NCBI GenBank assembly: GCA_030374805.1
Contig: JARGSG010000211.1
Span: 310,001 to 374,000, forward strand
DNA: 64,000 nt
Origin: Gracilaria gracilis
Lineage: Eukaryota; Rhodophyta; Florideophyceae; Gracilariales; Gracilariaceae
Direction: 5' to 3'
Part shown: one piece after another, positions 21,884-30,994 of the stretch
Layout of the letters: every line of letters begins with the position of its first letter
How positions within the stretch are numbered: the stretch's first letter is position 1
Notes under the pieces: generated by a model
The model's database searches: none
What the model was told of the DNA's origin: nothing
Seen by the model: only the letters and a program-made list of their open reading frames with translations
Position numbers and translations under genes: made by a program

Positions 21884-22196
21884 TTCGGCGACAAACAAAT
21901 ATACCCCAATGGTCCTTGTTAACATTAACTGTTACTACTATTGTTGATACAGAAATAGGACTGGGGTACAGGTGTTCATTGAACCGCTTTTTGGACCTTC
22001 TCAATATCTCCAGTTGCTCATCTGGTGGCTGCTTATCAAATATGCTGGATATGTCTGCCAACCGACAACCTGTGTCTCCGGATACCAGAACAATGCCACA
22101 CTGAGGCTCTAGCTCTAGGATTTCTGAGGTAAGCAAAACATTGAAAAACCAGCTTTGTCTTGCATAGGAAGATACAAGATTAGTCCCAGCAACCAC
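21884..22196 (-). pseudogene. Ulp1/SENP (C48)-like cysteine protease fragment, interrupted by retrotransposons
   Basis: The minus-strand frame contains a stretch resembling the His region of Ulp1-type proteases: a hydrophobic beta strand (STIVVTVNVN) followed by DHWGIFV, where the His-Trp pair would be the catalytic His and its neighbour. The reading is cut at the retrotransposon target site immediately after this. No ATG is present at the apparent start, so this looks like an internal exon or a decayed frame. C48-like genes also occur as cargo of Mutator-type DNA transposons, which is an alternative origin. Assignment is tentative. Confidence 0.45.
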
Positions 22197-22228
22197 CCCA
22201 TCTTTAGTTTCATTCTACTGATCTGTAA

Positions 22229-22762
22229 TCAAGTAAAACCGCAGACCTTTGAGCTCTCAAAAACCCGTCCGATCTTTTTGATCAAACGCAATAGAGGTGT
22301 TTTATTCATAGATTTGAGAAAAGAAGAAAGTTTTTGCACCATTTGTTGTATAGTGCGCTTTTCGTCGGCTCTAAGTTTCCGTTCACAATGTTGTTTAGAG
22401 TTTTTAAGCTCTTCTACAGATTTACATAGATTTTTACTATCGTCTATTTCATCATCAGAATCGGCGTTTTGTGAATCCAAAAAGGACACGACAAAAGAGT
22501 CCAAAGAATCTACCGGCGGGTATCTTACGGAAACGTCTGTGTCCGATCTGAAGGTTATCATTTTGACAAATCCGTCCGTAGAGGGTCGACGGAGATAGAC
22601 GTTTTGCACCTCATCCGGCAGGGCCAGGGCTTTTGTGTATCGGCCTTGTCGCCACCGTGTATCGGCCTTGTCGAAAAGCGCGCGCTTTTTGTTCAGAACG
22701 TTTATCTCGGATATGGGGCGCGCGCTCTTTACTGTCACGCACGCTGTAGGGAGATGGACCAA
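22229..22762 (-). CDS. Uncharacterised frame upstream of the C48-like fragment (possible exon)
   Basis: A 177-residue open frame with no ATG at its start; an in-frame stop lies just upstream, and a pyrimidine-rich CCCTACAG sits inside its beginning, so it may be an exon with a 3' splice site near 22740. It contains an acidic patch (NADSDDEIDDSK) followed by a Lys/Gln-rich probably helical segment. No family recognised. It lies 33 bp upstream of the C48-like frame on the same strand but in another phase, so the two may be exons of one damaged gene. A 17-bp direct repeat (22635..22651 and 22657..22673) lies in it. Confidence 0.35.
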   Translation of the reverse strand: MVHLPTACVTVKSARPISEINVLNKKRALFDKADTRWRQGRYTKALALPDEVQNVYLRRPSTDGFVKMITFRSDTDVSVRYPPVDSLDSFVVSFLDSQNADSDDEIDDSKNLCKSVEELKNSKQHCERKLRADEKRTIQQMVQKLSSFLKSMNKTPLLRLIKKIGRVFESSKVCGFT

Positions 22763-23485
22763 TGGGAGGCGGAGCTAGGGAGGGTCTACTGACTTGGCGG
22801 TCAATTACTGGCCAGGGAGGATCTGGGTGACGCTTTGGGCTGTAGGGAGGATCCTGCCAAAGTTGTTACATACAGGCGTAGGTTCTGGGCGTTTATTCTA
22901 CGACCTGTACAGTGCGTAGATTCTCCGGCCCCCTTGGGGGACGCAGTCACCCGGCCAGGGTGATGTGGGACTGTGTCACCCAGAATCTGATTTCACCGCA
23001 GAAAATGGTGACGAAAATTCGTCACCTTACGGGAACGGGGTTATACTGGCGTGAAGTGCACAGACTTTGAAGCCTCAGCGAGGGAGAATGTGCCTGCAAC
23101 GGACGAATATCTGGGGTGTCGTATAAGGATTTCGCTCACTGTATTGCCTGTGAACTATCCCCTCCTCCACTGCACTACGATGAACTTCGAGCATGTGACC
23201 GAAGGGCATACGAAAACTGTAAAGGGTTAACGCTACCTCCCGCTCCATCCTCCATCTTCTTAGTGGGCCGCAGCGTCCTGCGTTGTCCTGGATCATCCTC
23301 GTCGCCTCACACTGCCGCGGCTCGCTCCGGCATCCACCATCGCCGTTGTACCGGCAAGCCCGCCTTGTTTATAACCATTTGAGCCAGCACACCCGCGTCG
23401 GGAACGATGGCGGTCAGACGCATTCGTCCTTGATCTCATTACCACCTGAACGTCCCCTCCACGTCGTCACTGGCTTACTCACGCA
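22763..23485. other. Intergenic region with small hairpin
   Basis: No supported gene. A perfect inverted repeat with 9-bp arms (GGTGACGAA / TTCGTCACC) sits at 23007..23026. The 3' part is the presumed promoter of the GNAT gene. Confidence 0.5.
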
Positions 23486-24133
23486 ATGGCGCCCGAATCG
23501 AAATCCATCCTCGAGTCCGACAGCATGCGCCCCAACATACAGAGGCAAGATATACCCCGTCTCGCCTCGTCATTAGCCTCTGCTTTCGAAGACGACCCAT
23601 TCTTCCGGTATATGCATGGACCAAAAGCCGCTCACGTCTACAAGAAAAACTTGATTTTCTTCTCCGCTGTCCTCCGAACTGAGCTCCGTGGTGTACCAAA
23701 ACATACCACAATTAACGCATCCGACGACAAGAGCTGCGTTGTGATTTGGAATCACGTCGACAAGTGGCAGGTGCCAGAAACTTTGGACGTCCTCGTCGCC
23801 ACCTTTCGTGCTTTCGGATGGCGTGCCTTTCACGCTGCAAGTACGATGAACCAGCTGAAGAAGGAGCATCCTGCGCAACCCCATATGTTCTTATCTCTGC
23901 TCGGAACACGAAAGGAAAACCAGGGAAAGGGTACGGGTAGTGCAGTCATATCGCCTATGCTACGACAGTGTGATCGTGATGGAACTGCAGTCTATTTAGA
24001 ATCGTCAAACAAGAACAACATTCGATTCTACGAGAGGCATGGATTTAAAGTTCTTGGCAACATCACCGGCCTTCCTAGTGACTGCCCGCCCATTTTTTCG
24101 TTGTGGAGAGATCCAAAGCGCCTTCAACACTAG
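23486..24133 (+). CDS. GNAT-family N-acetyltransferase
   Basis: A 215-residue single-exon protein starting at the ATG at 23486. The C-terminal half has the acetyl-CoA binding motif A of the GNAT fold, TRKENQGKGTGSAV (Q-x-x-G-x-G/A type) near residues 140-152, followed by the motif B segment AVYLESSNKNNIRFYERHGF typical of small-molecule or peptide acetyltransferases in fungi and bacteria. The N-terminal half (FEDDPFFRYM) fits the GNAT N-terminal helix region. The substrate cannot be told from sequence. It is followed by convergent MCM6 after about 220 bp. There are no targeting signals I can see. Confidence 0.85.
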   Translation: MAPESKSILESDSMRPNIQRQDIPRLASSLASAFEDDPFFRYMHGPKAAHVYKKNLIFFSAVLRTELRGVPKHTTINASDDKSCVVIWNHVDKWQVPETLDVLVATFRAFGWRAFHAASTMNQLKKEHPAQPHMFLSLLGTRKENQGKGTGSAVISPMLRQCDRDGTAVYLESSNKNNIRFYERHGFKVLGNITGLPSDCPPIFSLWRDPKRLQH

Positions 24134-24354
24134 GATCATTCCGAGCCGAGTTGTCGAATGTTTTGACGATCAAGTACTTCGATTTGTTAGCTCCAAAGTT
24201 TAAAGTCCAGACTATGTTCAGTTGGGCATTGTAGATCTTGTTTTATAGCACATTAACATATCCAGGCCTGTCGCACTTCATTCGAATGAGAGCTACAGTA
24301 GTTTTCTTTTCATTCTATCTATGTGTCGCAACGTACTATGCCGAAATAAAGCCT

Positions 24355-27342
24355 CTATTCGACAACATAGTTTGCATGAACGGCGTAAATTCGGTCATCT
24401 CGTGGAAGAACTCCTTCTGACGACTCTACGTTTGGTACTTCTACGAGAACACGTTCCTTCTTAATCATTCGATTCACAACGAGCCTCATTCTTTTTGCTT
24501 CCTTTCGCAGGGCATCCTCGGATTCAAAAGCACCTCCGGACCCACCCTGTTGATCAGCATCTTCAAGCAGAAACATGATAATATCTTTCCGCGCTGCTGC
24601 TGCACCCAATGGGCTGCCAAGCGCTTCTTGCTTCCTCAAATGTACCACTACCTTGTTCACCAAAGCTCTGAACTCATTATAGCCAATCGTGATTTTCTCA
24701 TCAGAAGAGGTCCTAGTAGACGAAGGAAGACAGGTCGATAGTGTTTGGTGTCCTGTGCCACTCGAAGGTGCTTGTTCTTCGGAAGGCTTGGGTTGCGTTT
24801 CAGAATCAATCCTTTCAGTTTCACCATCTGGTCCTCTCTCAGTCGATGCAACCCCTGTTCTTGAAGAATTCTGTTCGGCCGCAGATGTATCTTCTTCACC
24901 TTGCATTTCTGGAGTTCGTTCGGACAAATCACGTCCCTCAGATCGAGGTTCTCCCTGCTCCCCAGCATCGCCCCCCTCTCTCGGACTGGCATCACCATCA
25001 ACCTCTCGAGCGGGCACGGCTTTTCTAGGTGAGAGCCGCCGGGGATTCGGTCTGATTTCGTCATCGTCATCATCATCTTCTTCGGAATCTGAATCAGGAG
25101 CCCTTGTATCCCGCCTGGGCCTGGGACGTCCTCCATCCTTTCTTCGTTTATCGGAGTCGCCCATGTCATCGTCATCGTCTTCGAGGTTTACCTTATCGTC
25201 AGGTTTATCATCGTCATCGCTGTCGTCATCATCATTGTTCAGATCAATATCTTCTGTTTCTACATGTATGATTGATTTGCGAAGTAAACGCACGGCTTCC
25301 TTGACATACTGGGGACGGACATATGAATCCAAGTGAAGCCGAGCAAGGGCTTCCGAAAGCCGGATCAGACTTTCCAGTTGTCGAACAGTGATTCTATATG
25401 AAGTCCGAGCACCCCCAAAAGAATCAGCTTGTCGTAGTTGCTTGTATGATTGAACAAGCAGATCACTGGACTCGGGGGTGATGACTGGATTTAGATGTCG
25501 TGCGACACGAATGTATCGTTGCAGCTGACCTTTGTTGAACTCAGTAGGTTGAACAGCGGCGCCGCCCTTGTGAACACTGACGATGAATCTTGCGACATTG
25601 AAGTCAGATGATTCTTCGCTCTCGTCGAGAACGACAAAGAACAGATCGAAACGAGACATGATTGGTGCTGTCATAGTCAGATTCTGTTTCAACGTCCTCG
25701 ATCGATCATAACGCCCTCCGATAGGGTTCGCTGCAGCGAGAATTGAAGTTCGAGCATTGAGAGTGGCATGGATGCCAGCCTTTGAAATGGATATAGTCTG
25801 CTGTTCCATTGCTTCATGAATAGCCACCTGGTCCTTGATATCCATTTTATCAAACTCGTCAATACAACAAATCCCGTTGTCCGCAAGCATGAGAGCTCCT
25901 GCTTCAATGCAGAATTCCCCGGTTTCATGATCTTTAGCCACTGAGGCGGTCAGACCAGCAGCAGACGAAGCCTTACCACTTGCGTATACAGCCCTGGGAA
26001 GGAAGTCAACAACATATTTGAGGAACTGACTCTTGGCTGTGGAAGGATCACCGACGATGCATACGTTGATGTCGCCTCTCAGCGAGATTCCTTCGGTGGT
26101 TTCTTTATGCACTCCACCAAAGAGCATAAGAAGAACACCACGCTTCACTTCATCATGACCATACACAGTGGGAGCAACACTGTTAACCATCTTCTGATAT
26201 AGACGAGACGAAGCTTTCATCATCACAATTTCGTCACGTTCCTCTCTCGTGTAACTGTGAAGCACACTTTCATACGTCTCATGATCATCCTCTTCTCCTC
26301 TAATTGACGTGGACCCTGGCTTAGCGTCAGATGCGGCGACATGAGAAGCCAGGAAAGAGGTGCGGTACACAAGCTCACGAACTCCAAACTCTTTCACACC
26401 GGTGTATCCATCACCTCGAAGTCCAGCCCCTCCCTTTGGAACTGCGCGAATACGCTCCCCGGCTCTTGCTAAACTAACAGCGTCTGGAATGACGATAAGG
26501 GAGCCAGTAATGATCACCTTGTCACCCGCTTTTGCGCTTTCCACGGTGTCGTTCCTGAAAATCACGTCGATGGTACGGGGCATAGAACCAGCTGGGATTT
26601 CCTGGGCGTTCTCTTGCATTCTTACTCGCTGCCAATCCACAAAAGTACTCTTCTCGACGTCCAATTTCCAGTTGTGCTTTGTGTTGCACCTCTGACACAT
26701 CGGAGGCTCAGTATACCTAAACTGCTGTTCAACGTTTGGGAACGGTTCTCCACACTCATTGCATGAGAAAGATCCAATGAGCAGTTCGGGTCGTACCTCA
26801 GAGGTTCTTGTAATGGTTCCAGAGATGGATGTGAGCATACCGATTTGTTCAGAGCGCAAGTCTCTCAACTTGAGCACTGTGGGCATGTTATAGATTGATA
26901 ACCAATAGCTCTTCGGATCGTTCTCGCTCTTCTTGCTAATAGTGCCAGGAATCAGTTTCGGGAGATGTTTGACAATGAATTGGCCAGTACGCTCACGCAG
27001 AGCGGGTTCAAAACGAAAGTACTCCTCAGAAATCACATTGAGTTCCTGGTTATACGCCATGATATGAGAGTAATCGACATACAGAGTGGTACGCAATCGA
27101 CTTCGTAACGTGCGAAGTTGAGCAATGTAAACGGGCTCGAGGGGGCGGGGCGGAAAGGCATCTTGTTCGGGTGCAGGCTGGTTGACATCAATGAAGTTCT
27201 CGAGGAACTCGGCAAACATGCCGGCAACGGTGGTGACCAACTCATCGGTTTGAAGGACTCCGGGCGCCGCGAGGAGGGGTTGGACGGGCGTTTGCGGGGT
27301 GCCTAGCGGGTCTCCCGTTCCAGGGGTCACTATCTCTGCCAT
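24355..27342 (-). CDS. MCM6: MCM6, replicative helicase subunit
   Basis: Single-exon 995-residue protein, one of the six subunits of the Mcm2-7 helicase that unwinds origins and travels with the fork in the CMG complex. Visible: a zinc-binding motif C-x2-C-x18-C-x2-C at residues 194-219, Walker A GDPSTAKS (about 431-438), Walker B CIDEFDKM (493-500), and the arginine finger SRFDL (about 563-567). The string YGHDEVKRGVLLMLFGGV and the context around GALMLADNGICCIDEF match MCM6 rather than other MCM paralogues. Between the AAA+ core and the C-terminal winged-helix region lies a long low-complexity acidic/Ser/Arg insert (about residues 685-870), making it longer than the usual roughly 820-870 residues. 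E2F-type sites lie upstream. Confidence 0.95.
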   Translation of the reverse strand: MAEIVTPGTGDPLGTPQTPVQPLLAAPGVLQTDELVTTVAGMFAEFLENFIDVNQPAPEQDAFPPRPLEPVYIAQLRTLRSRLRTTLYVDYSHIMAYNQELNVISEEYFRFEPALRERTGQFIVKHLPKLIPGTISKKSENDPKSYWLSIYNMPTVLKLRDLRSEQIGMLTSISGTITRTSEVRPELLIGSFSCNECGEPFPNVEQQFRYTEPPMCQRCNTKHNWKLDVEKSTFVDWQRVRMQENAQEIPAGSMPRTIDVIFRNDTVESAKAGDKVIITGSLIVIPDAVSLARAGERIRAVPKGGAGLRGDGYTGVKEFGVRELVYRTSFLASHVAASDAKPGSTSIRGEEDDHETYESVLHSYTREERDEIVMMKASSRLYQKMVNSVAPTVYGHDEVKRGVLLMLFGGVHKETTEGISLRGDINVCIVGDPSTAKSQFLKYVVDFLPRAVYASGKASSAAGLTASVAKDHETGEFCIEAGALMLADNGICCIDEFDKMDIKDQVAIHEAMEQQTISISKAGIHATLNARTSILAAANPIGGRYDRSRTLKQNLTMTAPIMSRFDLFFVVLDESEESSDFNVARFIVSVHKGGAAVQPTEFNKGQLQRYIRVARHLNPVITPESSDLLVQSYKQLRQADSFGGARTSYRITVRQLESLIRLSEALARLHLDSYVRPQYVKEAVRLLRKSIIHVETEDIDLNNDDDDSDDDDKPDDKVNLEDDDDDMGDSDKRRKDGGRPRPRRDTRAPDSDSEEDDDDDDEIRPNPRRLSPRKAVPAREVDGDASPREGGDAGEQGEPRSEGRDLSERTPEMQGEEDTSAAEQNSSRTGVASTERGPDGETERIDSETQPKPSEEQAPSSGTGHQTLSTCLPSSTRTSSDEKITIGYNEFRALVNKVVVHLRKQEALGSPLGAAAARKDIIMFLLEDADQQGGSGGAFESEDALRKEAKRMRLVVNRMIKKERVLVEVPNVESSEGVLPRDDRIYAVHANYVVE

Positions 27343-27514
27343 GATGCGAGTGCAAGTAAGGGTCTAGTGAAGCAGTGAAGGACGTAACAAGTGAAAATAG
27401 GAGCTCGAGGATTATGAGTGTGCTAGAAGTGGGCGTTAATCAAGGGGCGATTGTTTCACATATCTACGAGGAAACGGTGAGCTACCTATAGGAGTGTGTA
27501 AAAGAGCAGGCAGA

Positions 27515-27647
27515 GGCGGGAACTAATTTGGCGGGAAGAGCGAATGCGGGCTTTGCGATGGGGAACGGCCTGAGTAGGAGTTAAACACTGTCATATTTTA
27601 TTCGAAAATCTATATTGGTCAAGGCGGGTATTCCATTTTCCCGCCAA
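27515..27647. promoter_or_regulatory. Cluster of three E2F/DP-type sites upstream of MCM6
   Basis: GGCGGGAA at 27515..27522, TTTGGCGGGAA at 27527..27537 and, on the other strand, TTTTCCCGCCAA at 27636..27647. All match the E2F consensus (TTTSSCGS-like). They are 170-300 bp upstream of the MCM6 start, as expected for a G1/S-regulated MCM promoter. Confidence 0.75.
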
Positions 27648-27862
27648 TTTACTTGTCCGCCCACAAAAAGCCTATTCCCGGAGCTGAACGTCTGTGGCGC
27701 GCCGATGCCATTGATCTAATTGCCAGATCTGCGAGACGATTGGGCCGCAACAAACGGCGGGCGGCCCGGCCCGGGTCAAATGGGCAAACCCACAATTGTG
27801 GTGCTTGACGATGCTCGCAATGCATAGAGCATGTTGCGCTTGCTGTTAGGATTGGGTGCTCC

Positions 27863-28651
27863 TCACAGGCCGATCCTGACGGCTGTTGATAACACTCTCT
27901 CCTCCATAGCTGAGCGATACCTAGCCGCAAACGCCGTGAAGTGCAAGCCGTCCGTCAAAGAGGGCACTCTCAATGCTCGCAAGTATCGCGGACTATTGAC
28001 TTTCATAATTCGCTGCACACAGTGCGCCATTTTGCAGTACGAATGCATCATCATCGGATGGCCGCGGTACACAACCACATGCCCAGGCGTAGCACAGCTT
28101 TGATTCGAATCACAAAGCACTCTCGCAACACGATGTTGGGAGTACATCAGCTGCTCCCGCGACAAATGTTTTAGAGAATGAACGGCGATACAGACGTCAT
28201 CACTGGGCTGTGCAACCGGTGAAGCGTTTGGATTGGTGGGTCCATCAACAGGATTCAGATCATCATCCTTTTGAGCGGCTGACTTCGAAAAACAGAACGG
28301 GCGTGCGGACGTGTTCCCGGAATCCACGCATACTTCTCCGTCGTCACATTCGGAACTTCGTGCGCATTCTTTCATCTCTTCTCGCCGACATTCGCAGCCG
28401 TTTCTATCGGATCTGTCGCCGCATTCGATGATTTCTATCGTGTTAACTGGCGCACATTTCCGCCCGTCTGTACAATCGTCGTTCTTTTTGCACGAGTCTC
28501 CGGTCAACCCCTTGCGGACGACGACGGGTATGTGTTTGGTTTCGGTTCGAAGCGGATGAAGGAGCGACCGCACGTGAACGGAAGGCACGAAGGTTGCGGA
28601 AGCAAGCGAACAGGTGAATGCAAGTAGCACGATGAGGGTGACAGAACGCAT
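27863..28651 (-). CDS. Secreted cysteine-rich protein, unknown function
   Basis: I choose the ATG at 28651 inside a longer open frame because it begins a clear signal peptide (MRSVTLIVLLAFTCSLASA), giving 262 residues. After it comes a cysteine-rich segment with patterns C-K-K-N-D-D-C, G-C-E-C-R and C-A-R-S-S-E-C-D-D-G-E-V-C, resembling small disulfide modules, then a longer tail with fewer cysteines that may include an unrecognised intron. No family is assigned. Same strand as MCM6 upstream of it; another secreted Cys-rich gene lies farther up at 29.6-35.8 kb, but the repeat spacing is different. Confidence 0.6.
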   Translation of the reverse strand: MRSVTLIVLLAFTCSLASATFVPSVHVRSLLHPLRTETKHIPVVVRKGLTGDSCKKNDDCTDGRKCAPVNTIEIIECGDRSDRNGCECRREEMKECARSSECDDGEVCVDSGNTSARPFCFSKSAAQKDDDLNPVDGPTNPNASPVAQPSDDVCIAVHSLKHLSREQLMYSQHRVARVLCDSNQSCATPGHVVVYRGHPMMMHSYCKMAHCVQRIMKVNSPRYLRALRVPSLTDGLHFTAFAARYRSAMEERVLSTAVRIGL

Positions 28652-29647
28652 GCTGGTACACAGTGGTTGGTTCCAACGACGCCTTGACAGAACAATGATA
28701 CTCCTTTGCACAAGCTTATGTGAATGAACGAAGGGAAACAAAGGAACTGTGGCGCAGATGAACAACCGCCGTTCGAAGTAACGCCTTAAGCGAATGCCCA
28801 CATGAGGCGAATAGGATCGGGTGTAGATACCTTTGTATCTACCCACGCTATCGAAATTCAGCACGCAGTCGTCAATGGTTAAGTTACGTGGAGAGAGCTT
28901 GGTACGGCTTGGCTCAAACGCGAGCCACGCTCAACGCAAGGATGCGTGGCCATCCAAAAACGTCGTTTCCCTGTCAAACAAAGACGGTTTGGACCTGCTG
29001 CACTTTGTGCGCCAGGCGGCGGTTTTGGCTGCGTGGGATGAATTCACACGCCAACAAGGATGGGGCACATGAGCGTGTTGCAGCCACGCAATCTGGATTA
29101 CAGGTTAGCGTGGCAGCCACGTCGTGGCGCAGACGCACCGTCTGCGGTCTTCAAATTCGTAATTTTAAACGTGATTTGCCGTTGCCGTTGGCGCTGGCTT
29201 TCTTGCGATCCATTGGCTGTATGGCTATCTTACAGTATATATCGAGGCTGCTACCCGAGCGGGTCATATGTAAACTTTACGTCGCCAGTTTTGTGTTGGC
29301 GCGCGATGTGGCCTTTAAATTTTACCTTCACCGGATTGGCGTTGATCCGATTTCGTTGTCGAGTTGCAGACGCGCCCAACGTCTTTCTTTCGCTCTTGCG
29401 AAGCTCCTCCTCCATGTGCGTATCGAATCGATACTATCGATATCATCGGTCCGGTCCATCTGACTAAAGCTGTTGCGTCATCTGGGAGCGACGCAGGTGA
29501 ACTCACTTCGCCAGCGTGTTGAAAGCGTTTATAGTTTTACATTCATTTCGTGGCATAGCCGCTATGGCAGTTACGCCAGAGGCCATTGCCGTTCTTCTTG
29601 AATTAACTAAGTTCTTACAACATTTTCAATCTAGGTTACGACAGTGT
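28652..29647. other. Intergenic region, no supported gene
   Basis: About 1 kb between the Cys-rich gene start and the end of the VWA gene. Open frames here are short, overlapping and without recognisable composition; I see no RNA gene. Confidence 0.5.
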
Positions 29648-30925
29648 CTAACATCCTTGTACATTGTCAACTTTCACGTTAATCACAGCCACAACCTTCG
29701 ATCTAGCTGTTGGGCTGTAATCAATTGTATATTCATACTTGCACTCCAGCGAGGTGGTGGGTAGGTCACACATTTGTGAAGTCACAGTAAATTGTTCAAA
29801 ACGTAGTGTCTCAATATTACCAAAGGACCACGAAGAAGAACTTAACTCAGGTCCTTGGAGATATGGTTCACAACTTTTTGTAGGGCGTATGCCATTGGGA
29901 GAACTTGACATGTACAAATAGATGCTAGAAACCAGATCACTCTGGTCTGTCTTTGACACTGTTTCCCCTGCCGTTTTAAATGCAATTTCATTTGCTTGCC
30001 TCGAGTCCGACATCTCTGAAACTCCACACCCAAAGCTCTCTGCGGCACTATTGAACCCCTTTGAATCATCGTTATCTGCCGTTACATCGCTTCCAAAGTT
30101 GACCGCAATAATATGGATGCGCTTTGCAATAATTGCATCAATCACCGTGTCTCTCGTAATCGTTAGGCCTTCGACGCAGCTCGGCTCGTGTCCAGGGAAA
30201 TCTCCAAAGTATACCACAAGTTTGCGCGAATCTTCTCGCCATCCAATGCTTTCGTCCGTTGCAACTTTGTACAAAGCCACCAAATTAGCTTCTGCCCCAC
30301 CGCTTCCACCAGTTGCCTCTATTGAATCGATTGCGCTTAGTATACTGCTCGTGTCATCCGTCATACTCTGAACGTTCTGGAAACCATTCTCCAATTCTGT
30401 CTCATCTCGAAAGATTCCGATTCCAAATCGTCTAGTAACTGACGGAAGCTCTACTGATGGTAGGAATGTTTGGCCTCCAAAAGGTGTTTCCCCTGCAGCT
30501 AAGCGCTTACTTACAATATCCCTGAGCTTCTCTTTCGCTGTTTCCATGTCCAAAGCCATTGAAGAAGTCGCGTCCGAGAGAAAATAAATGTCTTCAAAGA
30601 GTGTTGGCGGGTTTTTGACAAGAGCCTTGAAACTAAACACGTGACCAACCGCCGGTTGCTCTATATTAATTGTATCCCCGTCTTCATACGTAATGTAACC
30701 GCATCTATATCCTCGACCCGCCGGCAAATCACATCTCTGTATTCCACAGCCATAGAATCCTGAGGTGTCGTAGTTGCAGTCCTTGAGAGCATCGTTTTCG
30801 TCAAAGTGGCAAGCACCGCGTCTGCAACTCCGCGTTTCAACAGGAACATCACATGTGTAGGTGGGGGAGTTTCCCAAAGAACAAGTTCGTAGCCGGCATC
30901 GAGTTGCCTCGAATCCTTCGCACTC
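29648..30925 (-). pseudogene. 3' part of secreted Cys-rich/VWA gene, separated by a LINE insertion
   Basis: Downstream half of the gene whose upstream half is 35069..35834. It begins within the target duplication and reads the second half of a Cys-rich repeat (CEGFEATRC.., CSLGNSPTYTC), then another Cys-rich stretch and a von Willebrand factor A domain: the metal-site motif appears as DATSSM (variant of D-x-S-x-S) after DIYFL, with later strands KLVVYFGD and IHIIAVNFGS. VWA domains bind protein ligands through a bound divalent metal, so a secreted or cell-surface adhesion role is plausible. The 4.1-kb LINE separates it from its signal peptide, so it is unlikely to be made normally. Confidence 0.85.
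30915..30925. repeat. Target-site duplication at LINE 3' end (11 bp)
   Basis: CCTTCGCACTC, repeated exactly at 35069..35079 on the other side of the LINE. Confidence 0.9.
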
Positions 30926-30994
30926 TTCTTCTTCTTTACTGTGGTCAGCCGCCCCTGATTCCGAGGCGGCAGGAGAGCTATCTACAGATCGAAT

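Noticed and set aside
24689..25336. 215-residue Ser-rich plus-strand ORF
   Set aside because: It is the complement of the acidic low-complexity insert of MCM6.
28888..29463. 191-residue plus-strand ORF
   Set aside because: Non-standard start context, no domain, many overlapping competing frames, and protein-like composition is lacking.
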